In this document: positions 46,334-54,862 of the stretch, in pieces | How positions within the stretch are numbered: the stretch's first letter is position 1 | Layout of the letters: the number at the start of each line of letters is the position of its first letter | Assembly (NCBI GenBank): GCA_902780495.1 | Contig: CACZFM010000004.1 | Location: 62,001 to 126,000 of the forward strand | Direction: 5' to 3' | Source: an uncultured Bacteroidales bacterium | Lineage (GTDB): Bacteria; Bacteroidota; Bacteroidia; Bacteroidales; Paludibacteraceae | DNA: 64,000 nucleotides | Made by a program: the position numbers and the translations under genes | Notes under the pieces: model-generated | The model's input: only the letters and a program-made list of their open reading frames with translations | What the model was told of the DNA's origin: nothing | The model's database searches: none

Positions 46334-47281
46334 TTAGCGCACTTGTTTCACCAGTGCATCATCTTCATTCAGGCTCTTGAGAATGACGTCCAGCAGGCCG
46401 TTGATAAAGATATGGCTTTTCTCGCTGCTGTATTCTTTGGCGAGTTCCAGATATTCGTTCAGCGACACTTCCAGGGCTATTTCGGGGAAGTTGAGTATCT
46501 CTGCCAGTGCCACGTACAGGATTATTTGGTCCATGTATGCCAGTCGTTTCACATCCCAGTTGCGCAGGTGGCGGCTGATGAGTTCATCGTACTGTTGGCG
46601 TTTTTCGATGGCATGTTCCAGCAGTTGAACGCCGAAATTCAGTTCTTCTTCCGTGTCGAACATCTCCAGCAACGGCTGGTCGGGTGTGCTGTCTTCGTGG
46701 AAAGCGCGGATGGTCTTGACCACATAGCTGGATACGGTTTCCAGGTCGGTGTTCCAGTTCTGGCGGTCGGTCTGCACTTCCATCTCATCCAATGCGGACG
46801 GCAGTTCCTCGTTTGCGGGAACAAACAGTTCGAATATCTTCCGCCAGAGGCGGCGGTCGTTCGCATAACTGTCGGTCTCATCCGTCATGTATTGGCGGTA
46901 GATGGACGAGGCGGTTATCTCTTTGTACAGCGATACCACGGCATTCATGCCGTAGTCCCAGCCTAATTTTTCTTCGGTCACGTAGTGACGGAGGGTGCGG
47001 TTCTCGAACAGTTGTTTGGCGAACCGGTTATCCACAAAGCGCCGGTTGGGCGTATAGGTCCGGTGGGTCACTTTGGCGCGTTGGATGTTTTCTTCTATTT
47101 GCTGTTCGGCATAGCGGGTTATCTCGTTGATGAGTTCCAACAGTTGCATGTAGAGACTGTAGGTGTCCGCGAAGCCTTTCAACAGGTCTTTTTTGGCGGA
47201 TGATGGTGTTTTTTCCGGATCCTGGCAGTAAGCAAACATGGTTTGTATTACGCGTGTCCGTACGAGAGTTCTGTTAATCAT
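46334..47281 (-). CDS. nusB: transcription antitermination factor NusB
   Basis: A 315-residue NusB, about twice the length in E. coli, as usual in Bacteroidota because of an N-terminal extension. The typical start NRTLVRTRVIQTMFAYCQDP binds RNA; the C-terminal part has LAEILNFPEIALEVSLNEYL and LAKEYSSEKSHIFINGLLD. NusB with NusE binds boxA of rRNA leaders. It has its own promoter (47308-47338) and heads the yajC-rpoN series. Confidence 0.93.
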   Translation of the reverse strand: MINRTLVRTRVIQTMFAYCQDPEKTPSSAKKDLLKGFADTYSLYMQLLELINEITRYAEQQIEENIQRAKVTHRTYTPNRRFVDNRFAKQLFENRTLRHYVTEEKLGWDYGMNAVVSLYKEITASSIYRQYMTDETDSYANDRRLWRKIFELFVPANEELPSALDEMEVQTDRQNWNTDLETVSSYVVKTIRAFHEDSTPDQPLLEMFDTEEELNFGVQLLEHAIEKRQQYDELISRHLRNWDVKRLAYMDQIILYVALAEILNFPEIALEVSLNEYLELAKEYSSEKSHIFINGLLDVILKSLNEDDALVKQVR

Positions 47282-47307
47282 CAGTTCATTATTTCAATAA
47301 TCGGGCG

Positions 47308-47338
47308 CAAAATTACTACTTTTTTTTCGAATATACAA
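47308..47338 (-). promoter_or_regulatory. promoter for nusB
   Basis: Minus strand TTG (47336-47338), 20 bp, TAATTTTG (47308-47315), 27 bp before nusB. Confidence 0.65.
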
Positions 47339-47364
47339 ATATTTTTGCTTTTTTTCTTTGCAGA

Positions 47365-47447
47365 ACATATACCCCTCCATTATATAGTCAAAAAAATGCC
47401 GAAATCTATCACCTGCAAAGCAACTTTTTTTCAAAAAAGTGCATTTT
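47365..47447 (-). repeat. dispersed intergenic repeat, copy B
   Basis: Reverse-strand copy of the element at 10217-10301. Shared blocks: AAAATGC, CTTTTTTGAAAAAAA, GTTGCTTT, AGGTGATAGATTT, GGAGGGG and TATATG. Copy B lies just upstream of the nusB promoter. Confidence 0.7.
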
Positions 47448-47830
47448 TTCTGTAGCCACTCTCGCAATATTTTCCGGCAGAGGTTGCGCTGACCTTGCGC
47501 TGAGGTTACAATATTTTTACGCCACGTTCGGATAATTAACGCGACCATCACGGGACCATCTACCGAGAAAGGCAGAAGAATACTGTATAATAGCGCTGCA
47601 CAGACCAACATCCATGCTAACAAACTCTTTCAATGCACATACCGCTTTGCTTTTCAAAAAACAAGTTCCGCGATACTCACGTACAGCGGAACCCTTGATC
47701 TGTTATAAAAAGAATTTACTGTTCGCTCATGTTTGTTTCGGGCGCACGAGCAACGCCTGCGAGGTTTTTATCCGAGATTACGAGCAATAACGCCCCCCCC
47801 AACGGATATTCTGTAATCAAAGCCTTCTTA
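47448..47830. other. intergenic stretch with no gene seen
   Basis: Between copy B and the vWA lipoprotein stop at 47831. Reading frames are short and of unnatural composition. A run of eight C's is present near 47793. No promoter of canonical spacing was found. Confidence 0.45.
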
Positions 47831-49042
47831 TTAATGTTTTCTTTCCGTCAGCATGTCTAGAATCTCTTTCGCCATATCTGTTTCTTGTTCAAATCCGTTT
47901 TGTTGCTTATTCTTTCCATCCAAGGAATTGCTTCCGTCCACGACTAGCAAGAAATATGTATTGATTGCTCCTTTTGTTACTTCTTGATATTCTGAATTCA
48001 ACTGCCAAAAGTTATTACTTTCTTCATATTCTTGTTCTACCTTTTCTTTTACAGGAAAGTATGGGGAATTTCCTATGCGCATATCTTCTATAGTAAAATA
48101 CACGTTTAGTGGGTCATTCCCTTCTGGACTTGCGTGTGCCACTAAACTTTTTCCTTGTTCAGTACAAAAACGGGATTTTAAATGATATGTAGCTTGGGGA
48201 CTATCAAATTGAATATTCTTTAATACATACGAAAATCCCATTTTTTGTAAATTTCCGATTAAAGATATCTTTTGCCCATGTCGATTTTCAAAATTCATTC
48301 GAATATTTTTATTTACATAGCTTTTAGGAACACGAAATGTATAATTGGAAGATACAAATTTCTTTTTTAATTCCTCAATAATAGTCCTGAAATTATCTGC
48401 ACTAATCAATTCGGGAGCTTCTCCAATAGATGAGTATCTAAAACACTTCATATCCTCTGCCGTTTTTGCTTTAAATTGCTCATCTGACATTCTATTGCGT
48501 TTTTTTGAAGCCTGCATATCTTCCCCCTCAAACATCATAGGATAGACTTCAAAAGTATTGTTGGCAAACAATCCCATGGCACTTTTTAATTTTTTCTGCA
48601 AGCGTTTTTGATATTGTTCAGGTGTTCTGCTGAATAATATTTTTTTCTCTTTTTGCGCCAATGCAGGAGATGCATTGTCAATTCCATCGGTCAACAAAAA
48701 GATATAATATTTGGTCTGTGGGTCATTTTTAGCATAATGACGACGTACATATTTTATACGCTCAGTTGCTAACTCCATAGCATAGTAAGCAGTTGTATTG
48801 TTTCCTCGAGGAATAATTGTTGTCAACTCTTGCCTCATCTTTGCCTTCTCGCTTGCATTTAATAAATCCCAAGGTCGCTCTTGAGACTTTAATTCTGAAA
48901 AGAGACCTCTGGGCGCAGCGTACGATGTTTGCACCTCATCCGCGAAACCGATTACATCTCCTTGCAAAAAACGCTGGTGAACTGTTCCACATGAAGATAA
49001 CAACATTAATGTTGTCATCAAAACAAATAATTTAGATTTCAT
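47831..49042 (-). CDS. lipoprotein with apparently circularly permuted vWA domain
   Basis: A 403-residue AT-rich lipoprotein; the start at 49042 opens a signal ending in a lipobox (LLSSC, Cys18). The N-terminal part resembles a vWA domain missing its first strand: GDVIGFADEVQ (about 28-38), GNNTTAYYAMELA (about 79-91) and LLTDGIDN with D119. The last 40 residues supply the missing piece: FLLVVDGSNSLDG with D369-x-S371-x-S373, followed by helix ETDMAKEILDMLTERK. The middle (about 130-350) is unassigned. The metal-binding residues would meet only if the two ends form one fold. Function unknown. Confidence 0.8.
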   Translation of the reverse strand: MKSKLFVLMTTLMLLSSCGTVHQRFLQGDVIGFADEVQTSYAAPRGLFSELKSQERPWDLLNASEKAKMRQELTTIIPRGNNTTAYYAMELATERIKYVRRHYAKNDPQTKYYIFLLTDGIDNASPALAQKEKKILFSRTPEQYQKRLQKKLKSAMGLFANNTFEVYPMMFEGEDMQASKKRNRMSDEQFKAKTAEDMKCFRYSSIGEAPELISADNFRTIIEELKKKFVSSNYTFRVPKSYVNKNIRMNFENRHGQKISLIGNLQKMGFSYVLKNIQFDSPQATYHLKSRFCTEQGKSLVAHASPEGNDPLNVYFTIEDMRIGNSPYFPVKEKVEQEYEESNNFWQLNSEYQEVTKGAINTYFLLVVDGSNSLDGKNKQQNGFEQETDMAKEILDMLTERKH

Positions 49043-49128
49043 TTTGGTATTTTCATTTTTCCCCACTCTTACGGCTTCGCAGGTATTGCCCCGTTTGAAG
49101 AGTGTCGGCTCTCTATGATAAATACAAT

Positions 49129-49160
49129 AAAAAAGCGGGACTGCACTATTGCTGTTCCGC
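49129..49160 (-). terminator. terminator of the small transcription unit
   Basis: On the minus strand GCGGAAC and GTCCCGC (G-U tolerated) plus GCA/TGC form a ten-pair stem with one T-T mismatch and a 4-nt loop, followed by six T's (49134-49129). A strong intrinsic terminator that stops the unit begun at 49417-49447. Confidence 0.7.
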
Positions 49161-49276
49161 TAGTTAAGGCTCTGGTATTGCCTGTAAATCTGAACAAACA
49201 ACATTGAAGCCCACGCCGCATGTATAATGGTGCGCCAAAATACTCGCGCACGATTGATATACACACTCATGAGCAT
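49160..49276 (-). CDS. candidate 38-residue small protein
   Basis: ATG at 49276 (or 49270) to TAG at 49160-49162, directly before the terminator. The peptide MLMSVYINRARVFWRTIIHA, ending WASMLFVQIYRQYQSLN, is basic and aromatic with a hydrophobic stretch; no family recognised. The start has AAAGG 3-4 bp before it. The position between promoter and terminator, rather than the sequence, is the evidence. The RNA itself may be the functional product. Confidence 0.4.
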   Translation of the reverse strand: MLMSVYINRARVFWRTIIHAAWASMLFVQIYRQYQSLN

Positions 49277-49340
49277 CCTTTGCTGCGTTGTTTTGGATTT
49301 ACGTGAATTTACCAGATTCTAACTAGCCAAAACAAAGCGC

Positions 49341-49358
49341 TTAAAGACGCCTTTTCAT
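49341..49358 (-). CDS. candidate leader peptide MKRRL with strong Shine-Dalgarno
   Basis: ATG (49356-49358) to TAA (49341-49343) encodes five residues, preceded at 5 nt by AGGAGG (49364-49369 on this strand). So strong an SD is unusual in Bacteroidota. It could pace the ribosome in front of the following structured RNA. Confidence 0.35.
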   Translation of the reverse strand: MKRRL

Positions 49359-49416
49359 TATGTCCTCCTGTTTAGCGTCAGGGAGGGACGGAGAGGGTTT
49401 TACACCTTTTCGGGTG

Positions 49417-49447
49417 CAAAAGTACTGCTTTTTTTTTGATTGACCAA
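49417..49447 (-). promoter_or_regulatory. promoter of the small transcription unit
   Basis: Minus strand TTG (49445-49447), 20 bp, TACTTTTG (49417-49424). It is directed at the leader peptide and, about 375 bp further, the vWA lipoprotein gene; the terminator at 49129-49160 lies in between. Confidence 0.65.
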
Positions 49448-49578
49448 ATATTTTTGCAAAAAAATGCGTTTTTTTTGTAACACGGTATTTTTTTCATTTC
49501 CATTCACCAGGACTGACTATTCTAACCCTTCGGTAAGGGTATGCTATCCCTATGGTCATCTCTCGGTGTTCTCGGCGG

Positions 49579-49633
49579 AATAACCTAATAATAACCTAAT
49601 AATAACCTAATAATAGCCTAATAATAACCTAAT
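49579..49633 (-). repeat. 11-bp tandem array, five units (inverse of the 20.6-kb array)
   Basis: Units of AATAACCTAAT at 49579, 49590, 49601, 49612 (one change) and 49623. On the minus strand this reads ATTAGGTTATT, the motif of 20581-20635. It lies before the metallophosphoesterase stop. Confidence 0.8.
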
Positions 49634-49672
49634 GACAACCCTATAATAGTCGCAGTGGATTGTGTGGAATCC

Positions 49673-50212
49673 TTATTTGCGGCCGAGTTCAATCACTTCC
49701 AAATCACGGATGTCCTTTCCGTCGATGACAAACCGCAACAGGGTCTGTACGGTTTGCCATCCCTGCTTGCCCGCAGCACCCGGATTCATGGTGAGAAAAC
49801 CATACGTATGGTCGTACTGCACCTTTAAGATATGGCTATGCCCGCAGACAAAAAGGTCAATGGGACGCTGACCGTTCTCCGCCTCTTGCTTGCCCGCCTT
49901 CAACAAAGCACTCTCACGGAACTTGGGTAGCAGCCATGGGTTATAGCGCCCCGGATAACCGCCTATATGGGTCATCAGCACATTGACATCCTCCACGCGG
50001 AAACGGTAGAACTCGCTGAGCGAATAACGGACATCCCCGCTGTCCATATTGCCGTAAACGGCACGGGTGGGGCGGAATTCACGCAGTGTCTGCAGTACTT
50101 CCATACTGCCGATATCACCCGCATGCCATATCTCATCGCACGCGGAGAAATGCTCCAGAACGCGCTTGTCCAAATAGCCGTGTGTGTCCGAAAGAACGCC
50201 GATGGTAGTCAT
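49673..50212 (-). CDS. YfcE/MJ0936-family metallophosphoesterase
   Basis: A 179-residue phosphoesterase starting at the ATG at 50212 (a TTG two codons upstream is less likely). Metal motifs: GVLSDTHGY (Asp9, His11), HAGDIGS (Asp), YGNMD (Asn), THIGGYP (His) and CGHSH (His) near the end. The family hydrolyses small phosphodiesters; a housekeeping role is assumed. It follows gldF by 8 bp. Confidence 0.88.
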   Translation of the reverse strand: MTTIGVLSDTHGYLDKRVLEHFSACDEIWHAGDIGSMEVLQTLREFRPTRAVYGNMDSGDVRYSLSEFYRFRVEDVNVLMTHIGGYPGRYNPWLLPKFRESALLKAGKQEAENGQRPIDLFVCGHSHILKVQYDHTYGFLTMNPGAAGKQGWQTVQTLLRFVIDGKDIRDLEVIELGRK

Positions 50213-50220
50213 ACGCAAAA

Positions 50221-50880
50221 CTATTGTTTCCTGCCCAGCAGAAAAACGGTGAGCAGCACTGCCGATACGCCGATGGAACAGAAAAAGACGACATCACGCA
50301 CATCCACCACTCCGCGGGAAATGCTGGCAAAATGGTCTTGCAACGTAACCCAATAGAGCACAAACGACAGAACGGCTCCTAACAGGAAACAGACAATCTG
50401 GTTGCGCCCGACAGCGGCTGTCAGCAGTCCCAAAGAGGTGAAAACACCGCTGAGCAGAACCAGTCCGGTCATGCTTCCGGCAAAAGCTCCGCCATCCACA
50501 TTCCCGACAGGCTCGGCAATGGAATACACCACGAAATAATGGACTATGCAAGGCAATATCGCCAGCAAAGTAATCGTCCATGCGGCAAAGAACTTGCTCC
50601 ATACAATCCGTGCCACCGACACGCGTTTGCTTAACAGGACATCCCATGTGCCCGATTGCTTTTCCTCGCAGAAAAGCCGCATCGTGAGTGCCGGACAAAG
50701 CAAAATCAGCAGCCATGGCGACATGGAGAACAGGCCTGCACAATCGGCATAACCCGATTCCAAAATATTCCACTCGCCCGGTATAACCCACAGAAAGAGA
50801 CTGACAGCCAACAAGTAAAGTCCGATGACAATATAGGCTATCGGCGTGGAGAAATAGTAAGACAATTCGTGACGGAACAT
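50221..50880 (-). CDS. GldF-like ABC transporter permease
   Basis: A 219-residue six-TM permease of the ABC-2 class, close to GldF: the start MFRHELSYYFSTPIAYIVIG is diagnostic in style, followed by MRLFCEEKQSGTWDVLLSKR (about 67-86). GldF with GldG and GldA forms an exporter linked to gliding and to Bacteroidota envelope assembly. Neither gldG nor gldA is next to it here, so it either pairs with distant subunits or is a retained orphan. The preceding gene is the peptidase (14-bp gap). Confidence 0.82.
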   Translation of the reverse strand: MFRHELSYYFSTPIAYIVIGLYLLAVSLFLWVIPGEWNILESGYADCAGLFSMSPWLLILLCPALTMRLFCEEKQSGTWDVLLSKRVSVARIVWSKFFAAWTITLLAILPCIVHYFVVYSIAEPVGNVDGGAFAGSMTGLVLLSGVFTSLGLLTAAVGRNQIVCFLLGAVLSFVLYWVTLQDHFASISRGVVDVRDVVFFCSIGVSAVLLTVFLLGRKQ

Positions 50881-50894
50881 ACAATGGCAGTGTT

Positions 50895-52271
50895 TTATTC
50901 TTCAACCATAAACATCGGATCCCAACTGGGCAAAAGGACAGGCTTTTGGCGCATCATCTTTTGCAAACGTTCCGGCACATACTTGCGTTCGGCAACCAGA
51001 CGGAACATATATTCATGGAACCAAGCATCGGTCATAATGAGGTGTCCCTTGTAGCCGTTGTTGGCTCCCCAACTGTTTTCCACCATCCATTTGACAGGTT
51101 TGTCATCTTTCAGGTCCACGGCCACAAGTGTCATGGCATGGCTGCTGCCGCTGGCAAACGACTGAACGCGTTGCTTCTTGTCCATCGGGAAATCCACACC
51201 CAGCAAAGCGCCATAGTCGTAATTGTCAAGAGAGAGGTATCCTCGCTCGCTGTCCAGTTCCTTGCCCACATCGCAGCCGATATACATGGCAACGCTGTCT
51301 TTCAGGCTGTTAATGGCCACTTCCTGCATGTCCTGAATGGGAACATTGAGATACAACCAGTTGTGCCCTTCATACACATGGCGGTCCATATCTATCTCAT
51401 ACACCTTATAATAATCGCGCGAGGGATCATTCATCAGCATGATATAATCGCTCAAAGCGTGTTTGGGTGTATATTTCTCGGCAAACGTATGCGGCGTGTA
51501 GGTCTCACACGAAACCACCGAGTCCTTGCTGTTGCGTTCCTGCCAAGTGAATTGTTGCGGCGGCGTGCCGAGCGTAAGGCAAAGCAGGCGGTAAATGGTC
51601 TTCAGTTGTTCGTTTTTGCGTGCAATAACGGCACTGTTGCTTCCCTTCATCTCGCGCAACTCCAATCCGAACTCACGGAGTTTGAGAGCAAGGATACGGT
51701 GCATCTGGGCGGTATTGTTGGCATTGTACGTCTCGTGCATCACTTCACCCGGCACAAGACCATATTTGTCCACCAAATCCGCAACACCGGTAAAAGTGCC
51801 TCCGTCCGAGATAGGGTTGTGGAACAATGCTTCCACCTTGCGGTCATCCATCGGCAGTTTGCGGGTGTCAATCACCGTCTGCAGGAAAAGATTGCTCTTT
51901 TCCAGTTGGTCGTAGAAGAAAAGGTAACTCTGCGAGAACTGAAACTCTTCCAGTTCGGGGCGCATCCGCCGCATTTCCGCGCGCAGGATGTTCAGGCCTG
52001 TGAAAAGCCAGCAACGCCCTGATTGTTTCTGGTCGGTGATGCCCTTTTGGGGAACACGGTACGTGAAATCCGTATCGAAATGGCCATTCAGTCCTTCCTG
52101 GTTCTGCACCAGTGTTTTCATGTTGACGTTTCCGATGGCGTTGCGTACGGCTCGCTCTTGTGCAGTCGGTTCGTAACTGCGGCGCAGTTGTTCCATCAAC
52201 GTGGAATCAATCTCCTGTGCGGAGACGGAAAGGGTGGCGGCAAAGGCCAACAGTATCGTTATCTTTTTCAT
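50895..52271 (-). CDS. exported C1B peptidase (bleomycin hydrolase/PepC-like)
   Basis: A 458-residue papain-type peptidase with a signal peptide (1-18, ending VSA), unusual because PepC proteins of other phyla are cytoplasmic. Catalytic Cys is in QSGRCWLFTGLNIL (about 84), His in SSHAMTLVAVD (about 382) and Asn in WMVENSWGANNGY (about 403). It probably degrades peptides in the periplasm. It overlaps nupG by 4 bp (52268-52271), so the two are coupled. Confidence 0.88.
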   Translation of the reverse strand: MKKITILLAFAATLSVSAQEIDSTLMEQLRRSYEPTAQERAVRNAIGNVNMKTLVQNQEGLNGHFDTDFTYRVPQKGITDQKQSGRCWLFTGLNILRAEMRRMRPELEEFQFSQSYLFFYDQLEKSNLFLQTVIDTRKLPMDDRKVEALFHNPISDGGTFTGVADLVDKYGLVPGEVMHETYNANNTAQMHRILALKLREFGLELREMKGSNSAVIARKNEQLKTIYRLLCLTLGTPPQQFTWQERNSKDSVVSCETYTPHTFAEKYTPKHALSDYIMLMNDPSRDYYKVYEIDMDRHVYEGHNWLYLNVPIQDMQEVAINSLKDSVAMYIGCDVGKELDSERGYLSLDNYDYGALLGVDFPMDKKQRVQSFASGSSHAMTLVAVDLKDDKPVKWMVENSWGANNGYKGHLIMTDAWFHEYMFRLVAERKYVPERLQKMMRQKPVLLPSWDPMFMVEE

Positions 52272-53542
52272 TGTTTAACAGGGGTTTTAGGGAACAGGAA
52301 CCAGAATGCAATGGCTGTAACAAGGGCAAAGCCGGCAAAAATATACCAACTCATTTGCCATCCGTTCCACAAAACAGTGGAGTCGGCACCTGCGGCTTCA
52401 GGCAAGAACACATAGTGATTTACCACTTCTTGCGCGGCCAGCGTACCGATAGTGGCGCCCAGTCCGTTGGTCATCATCATAAACAACCCCTGTGCGGAAG
52501 AACGTTGGGACGGGTCGGTTTCTTGGTCCACATACAACGCGCCGGATATATTGAAGAAGTCAAATGCAAAGCCGTAAACGATGCAACTCAATACGAACAG
52601 CAATACGCCGGGAAAACCGGGGTTACCTGCTCCGAAGAATGCGAAACGCATCACCCATGCAAGCATTGCCATAAACATAACATTTTTGATGCCGAAACGC
52701 TTCAAAAAGAACGGAATAGTCAGGATGCAGAGTGCTTCCGAGATTTGTGAAAGCGAAATGAGAATACCCGAATGCTGTACGCCGAACGAATCTGCCCAGT
52801 CTGCGAATGCGGCAAAACTGCCCAGGAAAGGATTGGCGTAACTGTTGGTGACTTGCAAGCACATGCCAAGGAGCATAGAGAAGACAAAGAATAAAGCCAT
52901 CTTTTTCTCTTTGAATAGCGCAAAAGCCCGCAACCCCAGAGCATCCACCAGCGATTTCTTTTCTCCGTTTCCGCCAACTTCACAGGCAGGCAGAGTGAGC
53001 GAATAAGCCGCCAAAACAAGACTCAAACCTCCGCTGATAACAAACTGTCCGGGTGTGTCCATTGCTCCCAGCAGGTCAACAATCCACATGGTCACGATAA
53101 AACCGATGGTGCCGAATACGCGGATAGGCGGGAAATCCTTGACGGTGTCCATATTGGCCTTAATCAATGCGTTGAAAGCTACGGAATTGGTCAGTGCGAT
53201 AGTAGGCATGAAGAATGCCACGGATATGGTGTACAGCGTGAACAAGGGGGCAAACGTCACGCCCGCTCCCGTTGTGTATGCAAACCAGCCGACTGCGCAC
53301 ATAAACAGACCGGCCAATGCGTGACAGAGACTTAGTAATTTCTGTGCGGGAATCCATCTGTCCGCCACAATACCCATCAGAGCCGGCATAAATAGGGATA
53401 CGATACCTTGAACGGAGTAAAACCAACCAATGTTGGCACCAAATCCATTGGCGCCCAAGTAGCGCCCCATAGATGTCAAATAAGCTCCCCAGACTGCAAA
53501 TTCCAGAAAGTTCATGACAATCAATCGAAGTTTTGTGTTCAT
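52268..53542 (-). CDS. nupG: NupG-family nucleoside:H+ symporter
   Basis: A 424-residue MFS transporter with 12 TM segments. LEFAVWGAYLTSMGRYLGAN near the start and DFFNISGALYVDQETDPSQR (about 355-374) are typical of the NupG/XapB nucleoside permeases. It takes up purine or pyrimidine nucleosides. Promoter at 53582-53612. The pepC-like and metallophosphoesterase genes follow. Confidence 0.88.
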   Translation of the reverse strand: MNTKLRLIVMNFLEFAVWGAYLTSMGRYLGANGFGANIGWFYSVQGIVSLFMPALMGIVADRWIPAQKLLSLCHALAGLFMCAVGWFAYTTGAGVTFAPLFTLYTISVAFFMPTIALTNSVAFNALIKANMDTVKDFPPIRVFGTIGFIVTMWIVDLLGAMDTPGQFVISGGLSLVLAAYSLTLPACEVGGNGEKKSLVDALGLRAFALFKEKKMALFFVFSMLLGMCLQVTNSYANPFLGSFAAFADWADSFGVQHSGILISLSQISEALCILTIPFFLKRFGIKNVMFMAMLAWVMRFAFFGAGNPGFPGVLLFVLSCIVYGFAFDFFNISGALYVDQETDPSQRSSAQGLFMMMTNGLGATIGTLAAQEVVNHYVFLPEAAGADSTVLWNGWQMSWYIFAGFALVTAIAFWFLFPKTPVKQ

Positions 53543-53581
53543 AGCATATAAGAGTATAAAGATTGAAATCTAAATAGCGTG

Positions 53582-53612
53582 CAAAGTTAGTACTTTTTTT
53601 GAATATATACAA
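53582..53612 (-). promoter_or_regulatory. promoter for nupG and following genes
   Basis: Minus strand TTG (53610-53612), 20 bp, TAACTTTG (53582-53589). Confidence 0.65.
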
Positions 53613-53692
53613 GAGAGTGGGGATTTTTTTGCAAGAAAAAGCGACTATTTCTGAAAATCTGAAAGAAAGATGATACTTTTTGACGAAAAGAT

Positions 53693-53723
53693 TTGGATAA
53701 TCGCGAAAAAAGTTGTATCTTTG
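53693..53723 (+). promoter_or_regulatory. promoter for the GNAT/FemAB-like gene
   Basis: TTG (53693-53695), 20 bp, TATCTTTG (53716-53723). The start at 53732 leaves a very short leader. Confidence 0.65.
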
Positions 53724-53731
53724 CGGCCGTT

Positions 53732-54715
53732 ATGACGGAAAAAGAAATTTATATACAATGGTGTAAGACCCAGGAGGACTTGCCGTTGTTTATGCAGCCA
53801 TGGTGGATGGACGCTGTGTGCGCAGGAAAAGAGTGGGATGTGTTGCTGTACAAGACCGAGCGTACCCAACGTGTCTTGGCCGCAATGCCGTACCTGCTGC
53901 GCAAGCGTTTGGGGATGCGCTATATCATTATGCCGCAGATGACGCAAATCGGCGGAATCTGGCTTGACAAGTCACTTCGGAATGAAGACGGCAGTGTTTG
54001 GGACAGGGCCGAACTGAAGAATATTTGTGCATTCATGCATCAGCGTTTGGCAGAGATGAATCTTTGCTACTATTACCAGCATTATCCTGTCGGCAGCGCA
54101 TGTCCGGAAGAAATGGAAGCTTTGGGTTATAAACTGAAGACCCGCCACACCTACCGGATTGACGATTTGAGCGATATGGATAAGGTGATAGACTCTTTTT
54201 CCAAAAACAAAAAACGGCAGTTGACACGCGCACTCAGCCTGCATGCCGAGCGGGATATGAATCCGGAAGCGTTCTACCGTTTCCATAGCCGCTGCATGGA
54301 AGAACACCACAAAAAGATAGTCTATTCGCGTGAGTTTCTGCTTGTTTTGGAACGCAAGACGTCCCGTTTGCAGAACGGAATGATACTTTCCATTTGTAAT
54401 CCGGATGGGGAGGTGTATGCTGCCGCCTATCTGGCATGGGATAACCGGTATTTATACTATCTGATGCCCTGTTATTCGCTACAGCATAAGGATAGCGGTG
54501 CAGGTGCCATGTTGGCGTTGGAAGCGATGAAACTGGCACGCGAAAAAGGCGTGAAATTCGATTTTGAGGGTAGTATGCACAGGGGAATAGCCAACCATTA
54601 CAAGCAGTTCGGTTCCCGACCTGCAGAGTACCGGAGCGTGAGAAAACTATTCAAGTGGTATTTCGCCTTTGCACTGTTCATCAACTGGATAAATCTGCTC
54701 CGATATCGCATCTAA
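53732..54715 (+). CDS. GNAT/FemAB-like acyltransferase, function unknown
   Basis: A 327-residue protein; the ATG at 53732 is used since the promoter box ends at 53723. Two GNAT-like halves are seen: MQPWWMDAVCAGKEWDVLLY (about 21-40) and RHTYRIDDLSDMDKVIDSFS followed by KNKKRQLTRAL (about 138-170), and a C-terminal MKLAREKGVKFDFEGSMHRG (about 268-287). This is the FemAB/GNAT-6 type, acting on peptidoglycan or small acceptors; the substrate is not known. It stands alone, divergent from nupG. Confidence 0.78.
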   Translation: MTEKEIYIQWCKTQEDLPLFMQPWWMDAVCAGKEWDVLLYKTERTQRVLAAMPYLLRKRLGMRYIIMPQMTQIGGIWLDKSLRNEDGSVWDRAELKNICAFMHQRLAEMNLCYYYQHYPVGSACPEEMEALGYKLKTRHTYRIDDLSDMDKVIDSFSKNKKRQLTRALSLHAERDMNPEAFYRFHSRCMEEHHKKIVYSREFLLVLERKTSRLQNGMILSICNPDGEVYAAAYLAWDNRYLYYLMPCYSLQHKDSGAGAMLALEAMKLAREKGVKFDFEGSMHRGIANHYKQFGSRPAEYRSVRKLFKWYFAFALFINWINLLRYRI

Positions 54716-54769
54716 AGAGACGGTTTTTGCACAAAAGTTGATATATTCTGAAAAAAATGAGGCCAACTC

Positions 54770-54800
54770 TTGCATATCTCAGAAAAAAGTACTACCTTTG
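54770..54800 (+). promoter_or_regulatory. promoter for tonB and recG
   Basis: TTG (54770-54772), 20 bp, TACCTTTG (54793-54800), 62 bp before tonB. Confidence 0.7.
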
Positions 54801-54862
54801 CAGCCGTTTTCCCGAAAAACGAGAAAATTAATAACCGATAAAGATATAAAATACACAAAAAT

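Noticed and set aside
47294..47623. 109-codon minus-strand frame before nusB
   Set aside because: It runs through the nusB promoter and the dispersed repeat; composition is unnatural and the end is in the promoter.
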